Shown here: one piece after another, positions 58,785 to 64,000 of the stretch
How the letters are laid out: the number at the start of each line of letters is the position of its first letter
Position numbering within the stretch: position 1 is the first letter of the stretch
Origin: Falsiroseomonas selenitidurans
GTDB lineage: Bacteria; Pseudomonadota; Alphaproteobacteria; Acetobacterales; Acetobacteraceae
Length of the DNA: 64,000 nt
NCBI RefSeq assembly: GCF_012103215.1
Contig: NZ_JAAVNE010000027.1
Span: 1 to 64,000, forward strand
Reading direction: 5' to 3'
The notes under the pieces: generated by a model
Seen by the model: only the letters and a program-made list of their open reading frames with translations
Database searches by the model: none
Told to the model about the DNA's origin: nothing
Translations under genes and position numbers: made by a program

Positions 58785-59537
58785 ATGCGGAGCGGTTCAA
58801 CCACAAGGCGGGGCTTGATCGCTGGGGCTCTCGCCGCCCCCTTCCTCCTGCGCCATGGGCCCGCGCGCGCGATGGAGCCGGTGGATATCGAGCTGGTGCT
58901 GGCGGTGGATGTCAGCCGCTCGGTCGATGCCGAGGAACAGGAACTGCAATTCCGCGGCTATGCCGCCGCCTTCCGCGACCCGAAGCTGATCGAGGGCATC
59001 GCCGGCGGCCCGCTCGGGCAGATCGCCGTCACCCTGTTCACCTGGTCCGACTGGCATGTCCAGGAATTGCTGGTGCCCTGGATGCGGGTGGATGGCGCCG
59101 CGGGGGCGGAGCGCCTCGCCCAGGCACTGGATGCCGCGCCGCGGCGCAACTGGCTCTACACCTCCATCTCCGGCGCCATGGACTATGCCGCCGGGCTGTT
59201 CGGCCAGGGCTATGAGGGCACCCGCAAGGTCGTCGACATCTCCGGCGACGGCATCAACAATTCCGGCCGTCCCGTGGCGGAAGCCCGGGCGGATGCGCTG
59301 GCCAAGGGCATCGTCATGAACGGCCTAGCGGTGCTGGACCACACGCCGCAGCCCTGGGCCAACGGCCTGCCGCCGCTCGATGCCTATTACCGGGACGAGG
59401 TCATCGGCGGCCCCGGCGCCTTCCTGATGGTGGCGGAGGGCTTCGGCGCCTTCGAGACGGCGGTGAAGCGCAAGATCATCCGCGAGATCGCCAGCGCCCC
59501 GCCGCCCGGCCCGCTGGTGGAACGCGCCTACGCCTGA
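58785..59537 (+). CDS. DUF1194 protein with VWA domain
   Basis: Secreted protein of the DUF1194 family, 250 residues, with a leader (TTRRGLIAGALAAPFLLRHGPARA). It has a von Willebrand A-type fold with an intact metal-ion site DVSRS (42-46), and KVVDISGDGINNSG and FGAFETAVKRKI further on. GAGGAG ten bases before ATG 58785 supports this start; a TTG two codons earlier is possible. Its 3' end overlaps the DUF3072 gene by ten bases in convergent orientation. Function unknown; VWA proteins bind partners. Confidence 0.88.
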   Translation: MRSGSTTRRGLIAGALAAPFLLRHGPARAMEPVDIELVLAVDVSRSVDAEEQELQFRGYAAAFRDPKLIEGIAGGPLGQIAVTLFTWSDWHVQELLVPWMRVDGAAGAERLAQALDAAPRRNWLYTSISGAMDYAAGLFGQGYEGTRKVVDISGDGINNSGRPVAEARADALAKGIVMNGLAVLDHTPQPWANGLPPLDAYYRDEVIGGPGAFLMVAEGFGAFETAVKRKIIREIASAPPPGPLVERAYA

Positions 59538-59773
59538 TCGCTGCCGCCCCTGCGCCCCCGTCCGGTCTTCGCCTGCAGCGCGTCGATCCGGCGGGAGGCC
59601 TCGGCCTTGGTCAGTTCCGGGTCGAAGCCCTCCCCGGCCTCCTCGCTGAGGGTCTTGAGATAGGACGCCTGGGCACCGGTCATGCGCTCATCGCCCGTGG
59701 TCCATTCCCCGGGGTCCTTGATGGTGTTGGAGCCCGGATCGGGCCCGGTCTTGGGGTTTTCCGGATCGGCCAT
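59528..59773 (-). CDS. DUF3072 domain protein
   Basis: An 81-residue protein. The family core is MTGAQASYLKTLSEEAGEGFDPELTKAEASRRIDALQ (about residues 31-67). The N-terminus is polar (DPENPKTGPDPGSNTIKDPGEWTTGDE), the C-terminus basic. AGGAG lies before ATG 59773. It resembles small stress-related proteins, but nothing definite is known of the family. Confidence 0.85.
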   Translation of the reverse strand: MADPENPKTGPDPGSNTIKDPGEWTTGDERMTGAQASYLKTLSEEAGEGFDPELTKAEASRRIDALQAKTGRGRRGGSDQA

Positions 59774-59842
59774 GGCCGCCTTCTCCTGGCAAGGGTGGTG
59801 TTGCCAGAACGTTCACCTGCGGCCGCGGTTGCGGCCGGCCGT

Positions 59843-60460
59843 TCAGTACAGGTTCGCCGCCAGCCGGGCCGGGCCGGTCCGGTCGTATTCCTCGGCGTCG
59901 AAGGCGCCGTTCAGGGCGGAGTTCATGAACGCCCCCGCGGTCGGCACCCCCGCCGGCCGCGGCGTCTCCCCCCAGAGGCGGGACCGCAGCAGCGCGCGGG
60001 CGCATTGGAAGAACACCTCCTCCACCCGGATGCGCAGCACCGTCGCCGGCATCTGCCCCTGCTGCGCCAGGGCGGCCCGCAGCGCCGGGTCCGTGGTGAT
60101 GTCGGCCATGCCGCCGACGCGCAGCGTCTCCCCCACCCCGGGGATCAGGAACAGCAGGGCCACCTGCGGGTCGGCCAGGATGTCGCGCAGCGCATCGAGC
60201 CGGTTGTTGCCGCGCCGATCGGGCAGCGCCAGCTCGGTGGGCGACAGCACGGCCACGAAGCCCGGCGCATCGCCGCGCGGCGTGCCATGCAGCCGCCCAT
60301 CGGCGCCACGGGTGGACAGCACGCAGAAGGGGCTGGCGCGAATGAAGTCGCGGCTCGGCGCGTCGATGTCGCGCCGGACCTTCTGCAGGGATCGTTCGAC
60401 GGCCGGCCCGTACAGCGCCTCCAGCGCCGCCAGGCTGGTCACGGCATGCGGATCGGCCAT
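59843..60460 (-). CDS. PPOX-class FMN-dependent flavoprotein (DR_2398/MSMEG_1061 type)
   Basis: A 205-residue split-barrel flavoprotein of the pyridoxamine-phosphate-oxidase-like superfamily. Visible are RASPFCVLSTRGADGRLHGTPRGDAPGFV, LPDRRGNNRLDALRDILADPQVALLFLIPGVGETLRVGG and the C-terminal RAxLRSRLWG. This matches the PPOX-class probable FMN-dependent subfamily. It probably binds FMN as a dimer. It lies 12 bases after the ThDP-enzyme gene on the same strand. The substrate is unknown. Confidence 0.9.
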   Translation of the reverse strand: MADPHAVTSLAALEALYGPAVERSLQKVRRDIDAPSRDFIRASPFCVLSTRGADGRLHGTPRGDAPGFVAVLSPTELALPDRRGNNRLDALRDILADPQVALLFLIPGVGETLRVGGMADITTDPALRAALAQQGQMPATVLRIRVEEVFFQCARALLRSRLWGETPRPAGVPTAGAFMNSALNGAFDAEEYDRTGPARLAANLY

Positions 60461-60472
60461 CGCGTCCTGTCC

Positions 60473-62092
60473 CTATCGCCGGATGGAGGGCGCGGGCTGC
60501 GCCGCGATCTCCACATTCACCACGGACGGACGGCCGCTGGCCAGCGCCCGCCGCAGCGCCGGGGCGAGATCCGCCGCCGCCGTCACCTGCTCCCCATGCC
60601 CGCCGAGAGCGGTGGCGATCAGGTCGTAGCGGGTGCCGGGCGCCAGTTCGCAGCCATGGGCGCGGTTGGCGCCATAGTCGCGCAGCTGGATCTGGTGTTC
60701 GGCGTTCCAGCGGCTGTCATTGCCGACCACGGCGACGAAGGGCAGGCCGTGCCGGGCCGCGCTGTCCAGCTCCGCCATATGGAAGCCGAAGCTGCCATCG
60801 CCCATCAGGGCGATCGTCGGCCGTTCCAGGGCCGCGCGGGCACCGATGGCGAAGGGGATGCCGACGCCGATGGCCCCCGCCACGCCGTTCATGATGCGCG
60901 TCTTCGCGCGCACCGTGGCCAGGCCCCACTGCCCGATCTCCCCGCCATCGCAGATGAAGGTGGCCTCGGCCTCCGCCACCGCCGCATTCACCGCCAGCCC
61001 CAGCGTGGCGGAGCGGATGGGCCCTTCCGGCGCGCCGGCCAGCGCCGCCCATTCCGGCGGACGCCAGGCCACCGCCTCCCGCACCCGCGCGGCCCAGTCA
61101 CCCTGGGCGGCCACGGGGCGCAGCACGGTGGCGAGCGTCGTCGCCCCCTCCAGCGCATCGGTGGCCAGCACCAGGTCCAGCCGTTCCCCCACCAGGCGCT
61201 GGGCGCGGCTGATCAGCTCGCCCTCCGGCTCCAGCAGCAGCCAGCGGCAATCCGGCGCGGTGGCGGGCGCGCGGCCGAATTTCAGGGTGAAGTCCATCGG
61301 CTTGCCGAGCAGCACCACCAGGTCCGCCTGGGCCAGCACTTCCGGAAAGGCGCCCAGCGAAGGGTCGGCCAGGCCGCGCGGCGACTGCATCGGCACCACC
61401 GGCAGGCCACTCGCCGCTTCCAGCGCCGCCATGGCGGCGAAGCCGCTCGGGGTGCACAGCGCCGGGGCGGCGATCAGCAGCGGCCGCGACGCCGCGGCGA
61501 TGCGCTGCGCCGCCAGCAGCGCAGCCGGCTGGCCGAGGCGCATGGGCCGGCGGGCGAAGGCCGCGGCCTCCGGCACCGGCGCATCCTCCACCTTCGCTTC
61601 CAGCACATCCGTCGGCAGGCTGAGATGCACCGGGCCGGGGCGGCCGCTGCGGGCGATGGCGAAGGCGCGCGCCACGTCCTGCGCCATGCCGGCGGCGCTC
61701 TGCGCGGCCCAGGATGCCTTGGTGATGGGCGCGGCCAGCGCGGCCTGCGGCAATTCCTGGAAGGCGCCGTTGCCGATTTCGCCCAGCGGCGCATGGCCGG
61801 ACAGCAGCAGCACCGGGACTTCCCCCGCCAAAGCGGAGCACAGGGCGGAGACGGCATTGGCATGGCCCTGCCCGCCGGTGACCAGCGCCACGCCGACCTC
61901 CCCGCTCAGCCTCGCATAGGCATCCGCCATGTGCACCGCGGCGGCCTCGTGCCTCGTGTGGACCAGGGTGATGCCGGCGCCGACCAGCGCGTCGAACACC
62001 TCCATGATGTGGTTGCCGGACAGGGTGAAGATCCGCCGCACCCCGGCTGCCTGCAGCCCCTTCACCAGAACATCCGCACCGCGCAGCGCCAT
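60473..62092 (-). CDS. Thiamine diphosphate-dependent enzyme, acetolactate synthase-like
   Basis: A 539-residue ThDP enzyme of the acetolactate synthase/oxalyl-CoA decarboxylase/benzoylformate decarboxylase group. The N-terminal Pyr domain has the activating Glu in TRHEAAAVHMADAYAR. A central domain follows, then the C-terminal PP domain with GDGSFGFHMAELDSAARHGLPFVAVVGND (GDG...N metal/ThDP motif). ATG 62092 is used; the frame to 62161 is less likely. No small regulatory subunit gene (IlvN) is adjacent, so it is probably catabolic rather than the biosynthetic enzyme. The substrate is not settled. Confidence 0.88.
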   Translation of the reverse strand: MALRGADVLVKGLQAAGVRRIFTLSGNHIMEVFDALVGAGITLVHTRHEAAAVHMADAYARLSGEVGVALVTGGQGHANAVSALCSALAGEVPVLLLSGHAPLGEIGNGAFQELPQAALAAPITKASWAAQSAAGMAQDVARAFAIARSGRPGPVHLSLPTDVLEAKVEDAPVPEAAAFARRPMRLGQPAALLAAQRIAAASRPLLIAAPALCTPSGFAAMAALEAASGLPVVPMQSPRGLADPSLGAFPEVLAQADLVVLLGKPMDFTLKFGRAPATAPDCRWLLLEPEGELISRAQRLVGERLDLVLATDALEGATTLATVLRPVAAQGDWAARVREAVAWRPPEWAALAGAPEGPIRSATLGLAVNAAVAEAEATFICDGGEIGQWGLATVRAKTRIMNGVAGAIGVGIPFAIGARAALERPTIALMGDGSFGFHMAELDSAARHGLPFVAVVGNDSRWNAEHQIQLRDYGANRAHGCELAPGTRYDLIATALGGHGEQVTAAADLAPALRRALASGRPSVVNVEIAAQPAPSIRR

Positions 62093-62216
62093 CTTCGTCC
62101 GTTCTCCCAAGCTGGCGCGACAGCACCATGGCCGCGCGGGCGGCACAAGCCGAGCGGCCATGTCCTGGACGCCGGGGGGCTATCCAGGCCGGCGTGGCTG
62201 CGGTTCCCTGCCCGGC

Positions 62217-62951
62217 ATGATCGCCACCGAAACCCTGGTCCTGCTGCTGGGCTGCTTCATCGCCGCCTTCGCCTCCGGCGTCGCCGGATTCGCCTTCAAC
62301 CTGGTTGCCGCCGGCATCCTGTTCCACTGGCTGCCGCCGCAGCAGACGGCGCCGGTGCTGGTGTTGGGATCGCTGCTGATCCAGCTCGCCACCATCGGCG
62401 CAGTCTGGCCTTCGGTGCGCTGGGCGGTGCTGAAGCCCTATGTGATCGGCGGCGTGCTGGGCACGCCGCTCGGCGTGGTGGTGCTGGCCGGCGCCGATGC
62501 GCGGGCGATCGCCGCCGGGGTGGGCCTGCTGCTAGTGGCCTATGCCGGCTGGGCGCTGCTGCGCATCCTGCTGCGGCACAGCGTGGCGGCGGTGCGGGCG
62601 AGCCAGGCGGCGGATCTCGGCATCGGCTTCGCCAGCGGCATCCTGGGCGGCATCGGCGGCTTCTCCGGCGCGCTGCCGGCGATGTGGGGGGATCTGAAGG
62701 GGCTGCGCAAGGACGAGGCGCGGGCCATCTTCCAGCCCTTCATCATCGTCATGCAGGTGGTGGCGGCGATCGGCCTGGTCTCCGGCGGCTTCTTCGGGCG
62801 GGAGAGTGCGCGCATGCTGCTGCTGGCCCTGCCGGCGCTGCTGCTGGGCGCCGGGCTGGGGGTGATGGTGTATCGCCGCATCCCGGCGGAAGGCTTTCGG
62901 ATTGTCCTGCTGGGGCTGCTGCTGGCTTCCGGCATCTCTCTCGTGTTGTGA
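62217..62951 (+). CDS. TauE/SafE-family sulfite exporter-like membrane protein
   Basis: An inner-membrane protein of 244 residues with about eight hydrophobic segments. The TauE/SafE pattern is clear in the two repeats: FIAAFASGVAGFAFNLVAAGIL with TPLGVVVL, and GFASGILGGIGGFSGALPAMW. The family exports sulfite, sulfoacetate or related organosulfur anions; the substrate here is unknown. It is divergent from the ThDP gene, with 124 bases between them. Confidence 0.88.
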   Translation: MIATETLVLLLGCFIAAFASGVAGFAFNLVAAGILFHWLPPQQTAPVLVLGSLLIQLATIGAVWPSVRWAVLKPYVIGGVLGTPLGVVVLAGADARAIAAGVGLLLVAYAGWALLRILLRHSVAAVRASQAADLGIGFASGILGGIGGFSGALPAMWGDLKGLRKDEARAIFQPFIIVMQVVAAIGLVSGGFFGRESARMLLLALPALLLGAGLGVMVYRRIPAEGFRIVLLGLLLASGISLVL

Positions 62952-62965
62952 GAGAATTTTCGCCC

Positions 62966-63088
62966 ATGCATATGATCCTGCTTGTTTTCCTTCTCGCCGC
63001 GGCGCCGGCGCTGGCGCAGCCCGCCAACCCGCCGCCGCAGGAGGATTGCGGCTGCGGCGTGCCATCCTCCCCCCGGGGCCCGCGCTGA
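62966..63088 (+). CDS. Putative small secreted peptide
   Basis: A 40-codon frame beginning MHMILLVFLLAAAPALAQ, a nearly perfect signal peptide, followed by a 22-residue tail PANPPPQEDCGCGVPSSPRGPR with a CGC pair. It starts 14 bases after the TauE-like gene, and GAGAG stands upstream. Such tiny frames can arise by chance at high GC, but the signal peptide makes it worth keeping. No family known. Confidence 0.4.
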   Translation: MHMILLVFLLAAAPALAQPANPPPQEDCGCGVPSSPRGPR

Positions 63089-63167
63089 CCCGCCGCTGTC
63101 ACCGCGCCAGCCCTTCCCGTCTGGCACGGTCGATGCCACACGGCGCGACCCGATCGGTGAGGCTGGC

Positions 63168-64000
63168 ATGACCCCACAGGACTTCCCCGGCTTCCGCGAG
63201 GCCCTGCGCGTCTGGCTGCGCATCGGCCTGCTCTCCTTCGGCGGCCCCGCCGCGCAGATCGCGGTGATGCACCGGGAAGTGGTGGAGCAGCGCCGCTGGA
63301 TCTCCGACGCCCGGTTCCTGCACGCGCTGAACTTCTGCATGCTGCTGCCGGGGCCGGAGGCGCAGCAACTGGCCACCTATCTCGGCTGGCTGATGCATGG
63401 CGTGCGCGGCGGGCTGACGGCGGGGCTGCTGTTCATCCTGCCCGGCGCCGTGGTGATGCTGGCGCTGTCGCTGCTCTACGCCACGCTCGGCAGCGTGCCG
63501 CTGGTCGCCGCGCTGTTCTTCGGCCTGAAATGCGCCGTGCTGGTGGTGGTGGTGGAGGCCCTGCTGCGGGTGGCGAAGCGGGCGCTGAAGGCTGCCCTGC
63601 CCTGGGCGCTTGCGGCGGCGGCCTTCCTGGCGCTGTTCGTGCTGGACCTGCCCTTCCCGCTGGTGGTGCTGGCCGCGGCCGGCATCGGCTATGCCCTGCC
63701 GGCGGCCTTCACCGGCACCGGCCATGCTGCGGCGCAGGAGGGACCGCCGGCGCTGCTCGATGCGCTGATCGCCCGCGATCCGGACCGCATCCCCCGCATG
63801 GCACGGCAGGCGCGCACCGCGGGGCTGGTGGCGCTGGCGCTGTGGGCCTGGCCGGTGGCGCTGCTGGCGGGCACGCCGCTCTGGGGCGACATCGCCTGGT
63901 TCTTCTCCAAGATGGCGGTGGTGACCTTCGGCGGCGCCTATGCCGTGCTGGCCTATGTCGCGCAGGAAGCGGTGGAGGGCTATGGCTGGCTGACAGCCAC
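63168..64000 (+). CDS. chrA: ChrA-family chromate transporter, cut by the window end
   Basis: Only the first 277 codons lie in the window; the frame is still open at base 64,000. The first CHR repeat is complete: LRIGLLSFGGPAAQIAVMHREVVEQRRWIS, FCMLLPGPEAQQLATYLGW and several membrane spans. The second repeat begins at about residue 250 (FFSKMAVVTFGGAYAVLAYVAQEAVEGYGW). ChrA proteins export chromate by an antiport-like mechanism. GAGG five bases before ATG 63168 supports the start. It probably reaches about 400 residues in full. Confidence 0.92.
   Translation, partial: MTPQDFPGFREALRVWLRIGLLSFGGPAAQIAVMHREVVEQRRWISDARFLHALNFCMLLPGPEAQQLATYLGWLMHGVRGGLTAGLLFILPGAVVMLALSLLYATLGSVPLVAALFFGLKCAVLVVVVEALLRVAKRALKAALPWALAAAAFLALFVLDLPFPLVVLAAAGIGYALPAAFTGTGHAAAQEGPPALLDALIARDPDRIPRMARQARTAGLVALALWAWPVALLAGTPLWGDIAWFFSKMAVVTFGGAYAVLAYVAQEAVEGYGWLTA

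Noticed and set aside
59795..63088. A 1097-residue plus-strand frame
   Set aside because: It crosses the antisense of the flavoprotein and ThDP genes and then the wrong frame of the TauE gene. Only its last 40 codons are kept as a possible small peptide.
1..64000. tRNA, rRNA, transposase or prophage genes inside the window
   Set aside because: I read through the larger intergenic regions and saw no cloverleaf, no rRNA sequence and no transposase, integrase or phage protein among the frames.

Overview
This is a very GC-rich window with almost no non-coding DNA. The gene content points to an alphaproteobacterium of the Acetobacteraceae, probably Roseomonas or a close relative. The signs are three Bug/TctC-type binding receptors, DUF1127, DUF465, DUF1013 (TrcR) and DUF1194 genes, a ROSE-like heat-shock thermometer, and many solute-binding proteins with twin-arginine-like leaders. 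I infer the taxon from family content and base composition; no rRNA gene lies in the window to confirm it.

Left part (1-22 kb). The CA-rich left edge carries a boxA-like motif on the minus strand and may be an rRNA leader whose genes lie off the window. Two tandem Bug receptors and an MFS exporter follow. Next come a small protein behind a Fur-like palindrome, a lipoprotein-type serine protease, an RlpA protein whose N-terminus is built from a palindromic DNA repeat, and a DUF1127/LysR divergent pair. A coupled pair for cell-wall work (L,D-transpeptidase and DUF882) is followed by an SDR dehydrogenase and a carboxylic-acid catabolic operon (Ldh-family dehydrogenase, isocitrate-lyase-family enzyme, haloacid dehalogenase). 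The rest of this part holds a methyltransferase, a third Bug receptor divergent from DUF1028, an MFS carrier, an oxidoreductase coupled to a secreted histidine phosphatase, an APH-type kinase and pobA.

Central part (22.1-43.2 kb). Twenty-one kilobases on the plus strand look like one functional island for organic phosphonates or phosphate esters. PhnD and two PhnE permeases come first, with no PhnC ATPase, then a phosphonate-linked hexapeptide transferase and a phosphonate monoester hydrolase with a formylglycine motif. These are followed by an oligopeptide-type binding protein, a nucleotide-pyrophosphatase-like phosphodiesterase, five further tandem paralogous binding proteins, one complete DppDFBC-like ABC transporter and a third alkaline-phosphatase-superfamily hydrolase. 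Most junctions are overlaps or gaps of only a few bases. My reading is that one ABC channel is served by six paralogous receptors and that the co-encoded hydrolases release phosphate or phosphonate. The substrates are unknown.

Right part (43.3-64 kb). A minus-strand TAXI-TRAP transporter is followed by another SBP_bac_5 receptor, an exporter-type ABC transporter, small envelope proteins, pdxY, rpmE and an hsp20 gene behind a ROSE-type hairpin. Then come DUF1192, trcR, a divergent pair of DUF465 proteins, purEK, an OmpA-family porin with two tandem terminators, a glutathione S-transferase, and DUF1194/DUF3072. The window closes with a PPOX flavoprotein, a ThDP enzyme, a TauE/SafE exporter and a chrA gene cut by the right edge. 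Related palindromic repeats sit in rlpA and in the intergenic regions near 43.24 kb and 52.0 kb.
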